This document shows positions 42,430 through 50,381 of a DNA stretch of 64,000 bases, in pieces. This DNA is from an uncultured Bacteroidales bacterium. GTDB taxonomy: Bacteria > Bacteroidota > Bacteroidia > Bacteroidales > Bacteroidaceae. The position numbers and the translations under genes are program-made. The notes beneath the pieces were generated by a model. The model was given only the letters and a program-made list of their open reading frames with translations, did not search any database and was not told the DNA's origin. The stretch spans positions 124,001 to 188,000 of the forward strand of contig CACXKA010000004.1 of the NCBI GenBank assembly GCA_902768125.1, written 5' to 3'. Each line of letters starts with the position of its first letter. Position 1 is the first letter of the stretch.

Positions 42430-43563
42430 ATGATTATCAAGAAAAAGCATCTCACTCCAAATAGAGTGGAGACATTGTCAAGCTGCGAAATCTTTGTGTT
42501 TGGTAGTAATCTGGCTGGACAACATCATGGTGGTGCCGCCCGGACAGCTTATGAGAAGTTTGGCGCAGAATGGGGCGTGGGTGACGGTCCAACAGGACGT
42601 TGCTATGCCATCCCAACCATGCATGGAGGTTTGGACGCCATTCGTCCTTATGCTAAAAAGTTTATTGAATATGCCAAGGCTCATCCAATGAACAGGTTTC
42701 TGCTGACTCGTGTGGGTTGTGGCATCGCAGGCTTCAAGGATATTGATATGGCACAACTCTTTGAGGATATCATCGATGTGCCTAATATCACTTGGCCAGA
42801 AGAATGGGTGAGTTCTTTGGGTATAGGCGTGACATTGGGATTGAAGATTCCAAGAGGGCAAGACGATGCCCCACTGGTTGTCTCAGACAAGACTCTGAAA
42901 GCTCTCTGTCAAAAACATCTATATGAAATAGGTGCTGGAATAGACAGATTCTTGCCACGTGTCAAAATCCGTTATGTGGAGGAACAAGGCAAGTTTGGTT
43001 ATAAGTATTTTGGGGATTTCTTTTTCTTTTATGACGACTTCTACGTTTGGGATAAGGATGACAAGTGGGCTGAATACCATAATCAAGAGTTGGTTGAGGA
43101 AATCTTTGGTGATGAATGTGAAGGTCGCGGGTATGCCCACCGTGTTCTGTTTGCAGGCGTTGAAACGGAATTCAAAGATTGCAATGGGGAACGAATCTAT
43201 ACGGGTGATGTGATAAAAATTGAAGAAAAGGATGCCTTTGACAGGTATTATGCTGTTGGCGCCTTTGCCGATGAAGAAGGCAATGGTAACTATCAATTCA
43301 TCCTTGACAATCATGGTCTTCTGCTGGAAGATTGTCGTCCTGAACGTTTCAAGATGACACGTGTCGGCACAGTCTTCTTCCAGCTTGATCCATGTGATTG
43401 TATTAATATCAACGAACGGGTGATGAGTTTCAATGGCTGGCGAGACACAGAGGAAGAACATATGCGGAAAGTGTTCAAGGCTCAATATACGCCTAACTTC
43501 GACCAGGAAGAGTGGAAATATGGCGCACTTGAAATGATGGGAGTAGAATTTAATTGGAGGTAA
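42430..43563 (+). CDS. macro-like (A1S_2505-type) protein with YopX-like C-terminus
   Basis: 377 residues. The N-terminal domain (about 19-115) shows IFVFGSNLAGQHHGGAARTA, YAIPTMHGG and FLLTRVGCGIAGFKDIDM, the pattern of the A1S_2505 phage-type family, related to macro domains that bind ADP-ribose. The C-terminal part (about 235-330; FKDCNGERIYTGDVIKI, FILDNHGLLLEDC) resembles YopX proteins of phages. The central part is Phe/Tyr/Asp-rich. Possible role in ADP-ribose or nucleotide recognition; unproven. First gene of a three-gene run with 10-12-base gaps. Confidence 0.78.
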   Translation: MIIKKKHLTPNRVETLSSCEIFVFGSNLAGQHHGGAARTAYEKFGAEWGVGDGPTGRCYAIPTMHGGLDAIRPYAKKFIEYAKAHPMNRFLLTRVGCGIAGFKDIDMAQLFEDIIDVPNITWPEEWVSSLGIGVTLGLKIPRGQDDAPLVVSDKTLKALCQKHLYEIGAGIDRFLPRVKIRYVEEQGKFGYKYFGDFFFFYDDFYVWDKDDKWAEYHNQELVEEIFGDECEGRGYAHRVLFAGVETEFKDCNGERIYTGDVIKIEEKDAFDRYYAVGAFADEEGNGNYQFILDNHGLLLEDCRPERFKMTRVGTVFFQLDPCDCININERVMSFNGWRDTEEEHMRKVFKAQYTPNFDQEEWKYGALEMMGVEFNWR

Positions 43564-43573
43564 AAAAATTATA

Positions 43574-44476
43574 ATGAGTATGGATAAAGATTTCATTATC
43601 AGCATTCAAGAACTGCTGTTAGGACGGGGTAGAAATGCGGAATTTGACCAAACCGATCCGAAAAGAATAAAGTTAATTAAACATAGTGGTGCGGTGCTCG
43701 CAAATAGCATTATTAGTGATGAATATGAAGGGTGTCCAATATATGAACTTTATAGGAATAATTATAATAAGTTCGTTCAATGGCAAGGGGAGCAGGATAA
43801 AGCTATGTTTGAAAACATTGATTACATCGTTGTGTTCATTGCAGAGGAAGGGTACCAATGTCGATTTGTCGGTGTATTTAAAAACTATAAAGATTTAGGG
43901 CCGTCAGAGAAAGGGCTTGAATTGTTTGACATAAAAGAAGTAGGGGGATTCGAGAGGCTAAAAAACCTAGTAGTTATTAATTGGGGTACAAGTAGAAAAT
44001 TTGCTCAGGGTTGGCACAATGACAAAGAAGTTATTCGTATAGAACAAAAATCAAATAAAGAGGGAGTACCTGTTTTTACTCGATATGAAGATGTAGTATT
44101 ATCCTATGAGCAATTAAAAGTTGTTGTGTCTGACAAAGACTGGCAATCAAAACTTGAATGCTTGAATTGTGTGTATGTAATACTTGACAAGGAGAATGGC
44201 AAGCAATACGTTGGTGTAACATATAAAGACAGAAAATCTGGCGAGAAGAATGGAATTCTTTGGCGTTGGACCCAGTATGCAAAGTCAGCTCATGGAGATG
44301 ACAAAGAACTTGTTGCACTCTTAAACAAAGAGGGGCTCACTTATGCGGAAAGAAACTTTCAATGGTCTATTTTAGAGACATTGCCATTAAATGTAACTCC
44401 AAAGGTTGCTATTGATAGGGAATCTTTGTATAAAGAGAAATTAGGAACGAGGTTACATGGTTATAATGATAATTAG
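43574..44476 (+). CDS. GIY-YIG nuclease domain protein
   Basis: 300 residues, clearly AT-rich in codon use compared with core neighbours. The N-terminal domain (about 1-185) ends with LVVINWGTSRKFAQGWHND, a motif shared with other GIY-YIG proteins of restriction-like systems. The C-terminal GIY-YIG domain (about 196-295) starts CVYVILDKENGKQYVGVTYK and has GILWRWTQYAKS and a Glu in DRESLYKEKLG as catalytic-type residues. Likely a DNA endonuclease. No DNA methyltransferase is present, so it is not an ordinary restriction-modification pair. Confidence 0.82.
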   Translation: MSMDKDFIISIQELLLGRGRNAEFDQTDPKRIKLIKHSGAVLANSIISDEYEGCPIYELYRNNYNKFVQWQGEQDKAMFENIDYIVVFIAEEGYQCRFVGVFKNYKDLGPSEKGLELFDIKEVGGFERLKNLVVINWGTSRKFAQGWHNDKEVIRIEQKSNKEGVPVFTRYEDVVLSYEQLKVVVSDKDWQSKLECLNCVYVILDKENGKQYVGVTYKDRKSGEKNGILWRWTQYAKSAHGDDKELVALLNKEGLTYAERNFQWSILETLPLNVTPKVAIDRESLYKEKLGTRLHGYNDN

Positions 44477-44488
44477 AAATAGACTTAT

Positions 44489-45679
44489 ATGAACAAGAGA
44501 ACAGAGATGCTTTTGGCAGACATCAAGAATCTGTACAAACAAGCAGAGGAGAGGCGAGCACATAAGGAGAAACAAGGTGAATTCTTTAATGTGTTCAACA
44601 CTATTGGGCTACGTACAGAAGAAGTTAGACTGCATTCTGCCATGATTGCAGAATTGTTGAATCCCAATGGCATGCATGGCCTATCCAATTCTTTTCTGGA
44701 AATCTTTTTGAAAAGACTTTGGTTGCCGAGAAATTATGTCAAAGGAGCAAAGGAAAAGGTGAAAGAAAGACCAATAGGACGAAAGACAAAAACAGAAGGC
44801 GGTCGTATCGATATTATTATTGAAGATGGTAATCGTGCCATTATCATCGAAAATAAGATATATGCCGAAGATCAGGAGAATCAGCTGCTTCGCTATTACA
44901 ATTATGGGAAGAAGCATTTTGGAGATGATTTCATACTCATATACTTAACGTTAGATGGGGATGAACCAAATGAGAGTTCATTAGGGGAAAGGAATATTCC
45001 GTTTAAATTGTTGTCATATAAACATGATATAATAGAATGGCTTGGAGATTGTGTTGAAATTGCCAGAGAGAAGCCATTGGCCCAGGCTATAATTATTCAA
45101 TATAGAGAACTTCTCAAACAACTAACAAATACTGACATGGATACTAAATATAAAGAGGATTTAATGTCTCTTATCCTCAAACCTGAGAATATAAATGCCG
45201 TGGGAGAAATTCTTAAACTTCAAGGAGAATGGGAATCTGAAATTATTGATAAATATATTTGGAAACCATTGGAGGAATATGCACATTCCAAAGGTATGGA
45301 ATTTGGGATGAGGGTTCAAACTGGTGAAACGGGAGCATGGATTTATAACAAGAGTTGGAAGCACTATGGTCTCCATATATGGACAGATAGAATACACGAT
45401 TGGAACGACATGTATATAGGCATAAGTTGGTACGTGGAACCTGATCGGAAAAATAAAATACACAAGAAAGATTATCACCCTCTTGATTGTCTTCGAGAAG
45501 CCCCATGTGACAATTGGCCATATGGGTGGGAATATTTACCTGACAACATCCGTAATTGGGGTTTTCATATCACAGAAGAAATTGTTGATGGAAAAGTATT
45601 CAAATTCATTAAGGATAAATTTGAGGAAATCTTGATAGAGCTGGAAGAAAAGAAATGGCTGAAAATTTGGGAAGAGTAA
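44489..45679 (+). CDS. PD-(D/E)XK nuclease superfamily protein
   Basis: 396 residues. The nuclease core shows EVRLHSAMIAELLNPNGMHG (about 47-66), then Asp108 in GGRIDIIIEDG and Glu121/Lys123 in AIIIENKIYAEDQENQLLRY, the D-x12-E-x-K arrangement of PDDEXK_4. The C-terminal half is Trp-rich and unassigned, with WTDRIHDWNDMYIGISWY. AT-rich like the GIY-YIG gene 12 bases upstream. Probably a DNA-cleaving effector of the cluster. Confidence 0.85.
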   Translation: MNKRTEMLLADIKNLYKQAEERRAHKEKQGEFFNVFNTIGLRTEEVRLHSAMIAELLNPNGMHGLSNSFLEIFLKRLWLPRNYVKGAKEKVKERPIGRKTKTEGGRIDIIIEDGNRAIIIENKIYAEDQENQLLRYYNYGKKHFGDDFILIYLTLDGDEPNESSLGERNIPFKLLSYKHDIIEWLGDCVEIAREKPLAQAIIIQYRELLKQLTNTDMDTKYKEDLMSLILKPENINAVGEILKLQGEWESEIIDKYIWKPLEEYAHSKGMEFGMRVQTGETGAWIYNKSWKHYGLHIWTDRIHDWNDMYIGISWYVEPDRKNKIHKKDYHPLDCLREAPCDNWPYGWEYLPDNIRNWGFHITEEIVDGKVFKFIKDKFEEILIELEEKKWLKIWEE

Positions 45680-45680
45680 T

Positions 45681-45770
45681 ATGTTAGGAGCAATAATAGG
45701 AGATGTTGGATTTTGGGTTTACCTTTGCAACAGAGACTTTAATATGAATGATTATGGCAGATTATCGTGA
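45681..45770 (+). pseudogene. 5' remnant of an ADP-ribosylglycohydrolase gene
   Basis: An ATG one base after the nuclease stop encodes MLGAIIGDVG, the usual N-terminus of DraG-like ADP-ribosylglycohydrolases (MLGAIIGD), then runs into unrelated codons and a stop after 29 residues. The break lies near 45708. The rest of the gene is absent, so this looks like a deletion or insertion scar at the edge of the cluster. Confidence 0.6.
45720..45727 (+). promoter_or_regulatory. Bacteroidetes -7 promoter element upstream of the HUH transposase
   Basis: TACCTTTG, just after the scar. It could drive the small ORF at 45754 and the transposase. Confidence 0.6.
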
Positions 45771-45834
45771 CAAACTGAATGAGCAGGAAACTCCATCAAT
45801 CGTACAGGAACCGGTTGTCTCGCAGACAGGGTAA
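45754..45834 (+). CDS. short ORF or gene remnant (26 residues)
   Basis: MADYRDKLNEQETPSIVQEP start, ending in VVSQTG and a stop. It follows the -7 element at 45720. It reads like the N-terminus of a longer protein that stops early, so it is probably a remnant; a leader peptide is the other possibility. Confidence 0.35.
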   Translation: MADYRDKLNEQETPSIVQEPVVSQTG

Positions 45835-45915
45835 CGAACGGAAATAGCCTTTCGTCGTTTGCAGAGGTAAAAGAAAAAAGAAATAACATTCACAGCATTT
45901 TGTTAGGTTCATTCA

Positions 45916-46953
45916 TTGAACGAGAGATTAATTAGTATTGTAAGTTATATGGCAGAACAGGGAAAATGGCAATGGCAAGAGGAAGGCACGTCGTGGAGAG
46001 GTGTCGGAATCTATCATGTGACGTTGACTATTCCCTCGCGTGAGCCTTTGTTGGGCAAGCTCGTAATTCCAGAGGGTGACCCATCAAAAGCTCGGATAGA
46101 TAGGACGGTCTTGGGTAATGCTGTTATTGATGAGCTGTATGTGATGTGCAAGCACTATCCTTCCATCCGCATTCTCCAGTTCTGCCTTATGCCTGATCAC
46201 TTGCATGTTGTTATCCATGTGACACAGGTGATGGATACGAGCATTCGCAGCGTTATTCGAGGGTATTGGCAGGGGGTAAAGAAGCATGGCAGGGCTTATA
46301 CTTTGTCGGTTGCTCGCGAATTAAATTCGGAGACAACGAACGAAGGGGGCTATCCTTTCCCTGTTTTTACTGAGCGCCCATTCATTCGTCCCCTATCCCG
46401 TCGTGGGCAGTTGCATACGATGATTCGGTATGTTCAGATGAACCCGCAACGGTTGGCCACCAAGCGTATGAAGCCTGGCTTTTTCCGTGTGCAGAAAGAT
46501 ATAGAGATTGGAGGCCAGAAATATGATGGCGTGGGGAATGTGGCGCTACTGATGGCAGAAAAATTCGATACCGTGCATGTACGTAGTGTTATGGTGAAAG
46601 CAGCGGAACAGGGTAATACTCAATCGTTGCGCAATTACATGAATGGTTGTGTACTGGCTGCACGGAAAGGAGTGGTGATGGTGTCGCCCTTTATCTCTCC
46701 TCAGGAGAAGCAGGTGATGCAGGTGATGTTACAGGAGCAACGCCCCTTCGTTCTCCTTACAGACAATGGCTTCCGTGATTATTATAAGCCTGCTGATGAC
46801 CTTTTCGATGCATGTGCTTCCGGACGCTTGCTAATACTCAGCCCTTGGCCCTATGACGAAGGGAAACGTCGCATTAGTCGTTCAGAATGCATGGCTCTCA
46901 ATGCGATGGCCGAAGAAATATGCAAGTATTTAAATGGCACGGCAGAAAAATAG
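45916..46953 (+). CDS. HUH (Y1) transposase, REP-associated tyrosine transposase-like, with extra C-terminal domain
   Basis: 345 residues from a TTG at 45916 (an ATG at 45949 would give 334). The Y1 domain shows YHVTLTIPSREPLLG (about 33-47), the HUH motif FCLMPDHLHVVIHV (His95, His97) and the catalytic-type Tyr172 in RYVQMNPQRLATKR. These match RAYT proteins rather than classic IS200 enzymes. The C-terminal domain (about 250-340; VVMVSPFISPQEKQVM, VLLTDNGFRDYYKPADDLFD, LLILSPWPYDEG) looks like a Rossmann/DprA (SLOG)-type fold, which is inference. There is no tnpB and no flanking IS ends; octad and heptad arrays lie about 200 bases downstream. Confidence 0.87.
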   Translation: MNERLISIVSYMAEQGKWQWQEEGTSWRGVGIYHVTLTIPSREPLLGKLVIPEGDPSKARIDRTVLGNAVIDELYVMCKHYPSIRILQFCLMPDHLHVVIHVTQVMDTSIRSVIRGYWQGVKKHGRAYTLSVARELNSETTNEGGYPFPVFTERPFIRPLSRRGQLHTMIRYVQMNPQRLATKRMKPGFFRVQKDIEIGGQKYDGVGNVALLMAEKFDTVHVRSVMVKAAEQGNTQSLRNYMNGCVLAARKGVVMVSPFISPQEKQVMQVMLQEQRPFVLLTDNGFRDYYKPADDLFDACASGRLLILSPWPYDEGKRRISRSECMALNAMAEEICKYLNGTAEK

Positions 46954-47002
46954 GATTGATGTATTCATTTGCAACCTCTCAAATTACACTTTTCATAATC
47001 CG

Positions 47003-47038
47003 CTTCCACATCGTAAATCATCGGTGTGGAAGTTTTTT
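47003..47038 (+). terminator. terminator of the HUH transposase gene
   Basis: CTTCCACA pairs perfectly with TGTGGAAG, followed by TTTTTTC. Confidence 0.8.
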
Positions 47039-47091
47039 CTCTTCATGTCATTTTTCTCAAACTTGTGTCGAGTTATGGTGCAACTTGAGCA

Positions 47092-47099
47092 TAACTTTG
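47092..47099 (+). promoter_or_regulatory. Bacteroidetes -7 promoter element before the repeat array
   Basis: TAACTTTG, with no gene start nearby downstream until 47385. With the terminator at 47253 it would frame a transcript of about 180 bases made mostly of repeats. Confidence 0.5.
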
Positions 47100-47154
47100 C
47101 ACCCGTTCTATTAACTTGACAGAAGATAATAAATGGTGTGATTGTGTAGGGGAT

Positions 47155-47242
47155 GCGTACCAGCGTACCATTTGAAGGTTAACGGTTAAAGGTTAACGGT
47201 TATGGGTTAAAGAGCCATGCGGGATGTTCGCTAACCGCTAAA
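47155..47242 (+). repeat. composite repeat: two octads, five GGTTAAC-type heptads, inverted GCTAACC units
   Basis: GCGTACCA GCGTACCA (47155-47170), then GGTTAAC GGTTAAA GGTTAAC GGTTATG GGTTAAA (47177-47211), a spacer, and CGCTAACCGCTAAACG (47227-47242) in the inverted sense. It lies downstream of the HUH transposase. Both unit types also occur in the mosaic at 12552-13053. Confidence 0.88.
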
Positions 47243-47252
47243 CGAAAACGAA

Positions 47253-47284
47253 GGAAGCCTGTTCATGAGAATGGGCTTCTATTT
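47253..47284 (+). terminator. terminator hairpin, second copy of the 10661 hairpin
   Basis: GGAAGCC..GGCTTC stem with TGTTCATGAGAAT loop, then a T-run. 26 of 27 bases match the reverse complement of 10661-10688. Confidence 0.8.
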
Positions 47285-47332
47285 TTTTCTCATTTATTTA
47301 TCCAAATTGTTGGAGATGTGAAGAATAATGAT

Positions 47333-47340
47333 TAGATTTG
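47333..47340 (+). promoter_or_regulatory. Bacteroidetes -7 promoter element for the C10 protease gene
   Basis: TAGATTTG, 44 bases upstream of the ATG at 47385. Confidence 0.55.
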
Positions 47341-47384
47341 CACCTAATTCGATGAATGATTACCAAAACCAAAAAGAATAGCGT

Positions 47385-50375
47385 ATGAAGAAAACTACTC
47401 TAATGCTGGCACTTGTGCTCCTCCCTACCCTGTTGTGGGCACAAAGCGTGAGCCAAAATGAGGCACTGCAGATAGCAGAGCGTTTCTTTGCCCAACAGTC
47501 CTCGTCGACCAATGCCCAGACACGTCGTGCGGCAAAGGTGGAGGAAATGAGCGTGTCGTACACTGCAACGAAAGAAGGTGGCAACGCTGCGCTCTATGTG
47601 ATCAATCGTGGCAGCGACGACGGATTTGTGGTCGTGTCGGGCTCTGCCAACACTGACTATCCCGTGCTGGGTTGGAGCGACAAGGGTGCGTTCGACTATG
47701 ACAAGGCACCCGTGCAGCTGAAGGATCTGCTGGCATCGTATTCGCAAGCCAAGCCACGACGCAGCGCTGCAACTCAAGCATCGGTTGAGGGACTTGTGGA
47801 AATGGCTGACGGCAGTTGGGCACAACAAGTGAAGAATGGCGTGCGCCAGTCGTTGCTGATCCTCAACCAGCCGTCCATCACCCGACGTGCTGCACAGCGC
47901 AAGGTGGAATCAGTGCCCAATGTGGTCGTGGCTCCTTTGGTGAAGGTTCAATGGACTCAGACGGGTGAATATGCCAAATATATCGACCCCTACTTTGACA
48001 GTTTTGCTGGCGTTGCAGCGGGCTGTGTGCCAACGGCTATGGCTCAACTGATGGCATACTGGAAATATCCGGCACGTGGACGTGGCTTCCACCTGCACAA
48101 CATCCTCGACACGCCTGCCAACATCGATGTGGCACAACTGACGATAGATTATGCGATGGGTAGAAGCACTGAACTGCCCAGTGTCGTTCAAGAGTATTCA
48201 CGTCCCTACAAAGTGAATTTCAACGAATCAGTCTATCAATGGAATGCAATGGGTGGCACCTACCCCACTACTGACACAGAGATTGACAATGTGGCGAAAG
48301 TCATCTTCGATTGCCACGTGGCTTGTGCACCTGCCAAGACAGCCAACAATCGAGGAACAGGCTCCAACAATGGAACAGCTGTTGAGTCGCTGATAAAATA
48401 TTTCGGCTATAGCCCCGATTATCAGAAAATAGAATGCGAGGGCAACGAAGACCTGATGCGTCAGGAACTGGATGAAGGTCGTCCGTTCCTGGTGGAAGGC
48501 AATCCGAGTCCAGGATTCGATAACGACGGTCATTCTTTCGTCTGCGACGGCTATGCGGAAGATGGTTACTTCCACTTTAATTTTGGCTGGAGCGGCTCAG
48601 GTGACGGCTATTATCGTCTGGATTGTGTGAACCCCGTGACTTCGGACTTCAGCTCAAACCAAACAGCCTACATCGGTCTCCAACCTTCCTTGGCTGCTGT
48701 TGAGGTGGGTCAGGCTTTCATCAACGTCACCCCTGAAGGTATGGGCGTTGTGGTGGGCGGCTATGGCGATGTGGTGGTGCCTGAGACGGTGCAGAAAGAT
48801 GGCAAGTCCTACCCTGTCATGCAGGTCAGGAATTCCGCCTTCAGTGTGTTACCTTCCAATTGCGACTCTTTCTTCGAGGAATGGGTCAAGGAACAGGTGA
48901 CACGCATCACCTTGCCAGAGAGTGTGACGGAGATTGGCGAGATGGCTTTCCCCGCCTCATACCTCAAGGAGGTGAACCTGCCCAGCAGCATTCGCAGGAT
49001 TGGTGCCAGCGCTTTCTTCAACAACAGTTTCATTGAGAAGGTGACCATCCCAAGTATTGAGGCTTGGCTGAACATCGACTTTGAACCCGAGATTCTGGAA
49101 AATGGTTTTCACCAATTCTTGTCCAATCCTATCTGGAGTTCAGACAAGGCGCACAAGACGCGTCTCTACATCGGAGAGGAGGAGGTGAGCGACATCGTCA
49201 TCCCTGCCAGCATCAAGGAGGTGCACGAAGCGGCTTTCAGCGGCTACCAGTTCCTCAACTCCGTGAAGATGGAGGAAGGTGTGGAGAAGATTGGTGCCAG
49301 TGCCTTTAAGTATGTGCCTCTGACGGAGATACAATTCCCCTCCACGCTGAAGGAGATTGGCGCAGAAGCGTTCTACCAGCACAAGGCATCCACCATCACG
49401 ATTCCTGCTGGTTTGACACGAGTGGGCAGTGAGGCACTGATAGGCGACATGATGGCAGAGTATATCGTGGATGAGAACAATCCCAAGTACAGCGCTTATC
49501 AGGGCATCCTCTACGACAAGGCACGACGCACCCTCGTTCATTGCCCCAACTACCGTCCTGGTTTCAAGGAAGACAAGGTGCGCAATGCAGTGGGTGTGCC
49601 TGAAACGGTGACCAGCATCCGCAGTCATGCCTTTGGCAATGTGTTGGAGAAACTGACGATTCCTGCCTCTGTGAAGAGCATTGAGGACGAAGCCTTTGTG
49701 TACACCAGCAACCTCAAGGATCTCTACGTGTACACGCAGACACCGCTCCCCATCACGGAGACGACCTTCCACATGAACGCCACATCGATGTATAACAAGG
49801 TGAATGTGCACGTGCCTTCAGGATCAGGTAGGGCATACAGGGCAGCAGCTGTGTGGAAGGACATGAACATCGTGTCAGACCAACCGAAGGGCAGCACTCC
49901 ACCTGAGCACTACGACTATGCAACTGACTACAACGCCATCGAGGTGACGAGAATGGCAGAGGTGGATGGCGTCAGAGTGGTTCGCTACGAGTATTTCCTT
50001 TTCGACACGAAGCCCGTGATTTCCCATTCTGGCACATCACTGCTCATCACTTCGGAGAAGGGACAATACACCATTGAGAAAGAAGATTACCTGGATTGGA
50101 ACTTCAAGTTCCGCTTTGTCCACTATGACGACCCAACAGGCGTTGAAGAGGTGAAGACGCAGGAAAGCCGAGTGGTGATTCGCATGGTGGGCAATCAGCT
50201 TGTCGTCAGCGGCTTGGAAGCCAACGACCCAGTGATGCTCTACAGCATTGACGGACGCCTGCTGAATTCCACCAAGGCTTCATCGCAAGGAGATGCCAGC
50301 ATCGAGATTCCTGATGCCAACCTCGTTGTGGTGAAGGCAGGCAAACAATCATTCAAAATTCACACTAAAAAATAG
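47385..50375 (+). CDS. C10-family (streptopain-like) cysteine protease with leucine-rich repeats
   Basis: 996 residues. Signal peptide (ending LWAQ), then the C10 propeptide (about 22-170), the protease (about 180-430) with nucleophile Cys214 in AAGCVPTAMAQLMAYWKYP and His383 in DNDGHSFVCDGY, plus FHFNFGWSGSGDGYY. BspA-type LRR_5 repeats follow (about 500-810; ITLPESVTEIGEMAFPAS, EIQFPSTLKEIGAEAFY). The last 70 residues resemble a type IX secretion sorting tail (VMLYSIDGRLL, VVVKAGKQSFKI). Likely a secreted or surface protease with an adhesion part. The next gene follows after 6 bases. Confidence 0.92.
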   Translation: MKKTTLMLALVLLPTLLWAQSVSQNEALQIAERFFAQQSSSTNAQTRRAAKVEEMSVSYTATKEGGNAALYVINRGSDDGFVVVSGSANTDYPVLGWSDKGAFDYDKAPVQLKDLLASYSQAKPRRSAATQASVEGLVEMADGSWAQQVKNGVRQSLLILNQPSITRRAAQRKVESVPNVVVAPLVKVQWTQTGEYAKYIDPYFDSFAGVAAGCVPTAMAQLMAYWKYPARGRGFHLHNILDTPANIDVAQLTIDYAMGRSTELPSVVQEYSRPYKVNFNESVYQWNAMGGTYPTTDTEIDNVAKVIFDCHVACAPAKTANNRGTGSNNGTAVESLIKYFGYSPDYQKIECEGNEDLMRQELDEGRPFLVEGNPSPGFDNDGHSFVCDGYAEDGYFHFNFGWSGSGDGYYRLDCVNPVTSDFSSNQTAYIGLQPSLAAVEVGQAFINVTPEGMGVVVGGYGDVVVPETVQKDGKSYPVMQVRNSAFSVLPSNCDSFFEEWVKEQVTRITLPESVTEIGEMAFPASYLKEVNLPSSIRRIGASAFFNNSFIEKVTIPSIEAWLNIDFEPEILENGFHQFLSNPIWSSDKAHKTRLYIGEEEVSDIVIPASIKEVHEAAFSGYQFLNSVKMEEGVEKIGASAFKYVPLTEIQFPSTLKEIGAEAFYQHKASTITIPAGLTRVGSEALIGDMMAEYIVDENNPKYSAYQGILYDKARRTLVHCPNYRPGFKEDKVRNAVGVPETVTSIRSHAFGNVLEKLTIPASVKSIEDEAFVYTSNLKDLYVYTQTPLPITETTFHMNATSMYNKVNVHVPSGSGRAYRAAAVWKDMNIVSDQPKGSTPPEHYDYATDYNAIEVTRMAEVDGVRVVRYEYFLFDTKPVISHSGTSLLITSEKGQYTIEKEDYLDWNFKFRFVHYDDPTGVEEVKTQESRVVIRMVGNQLVVSGLEANDPVMLYSIDGRLLNSTKASSQGDASIEIPDANLVVVKAGKQSFKIHTKK

Positions 50376-50381
50376 AATTGT

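Noticed and set aside
43574-45679. Classical restriction-modification system
   Set aside because: Two nuclease-type genes but no DNA methyltransferase in the window.
45916-46953. Ordinary IS200/IS605 insertion sequence
   Set aside because: There is no tnpB and no visible left or right end; sequence motifs and length fit RAYT-type proteins better.
37702-47384. Integrated element using tRNA-Arg as attachment site
   Set aside because: No second copy of the tRNA 3' end was seen downstream, no integrase is present, and holA, a core gene, lies in between.
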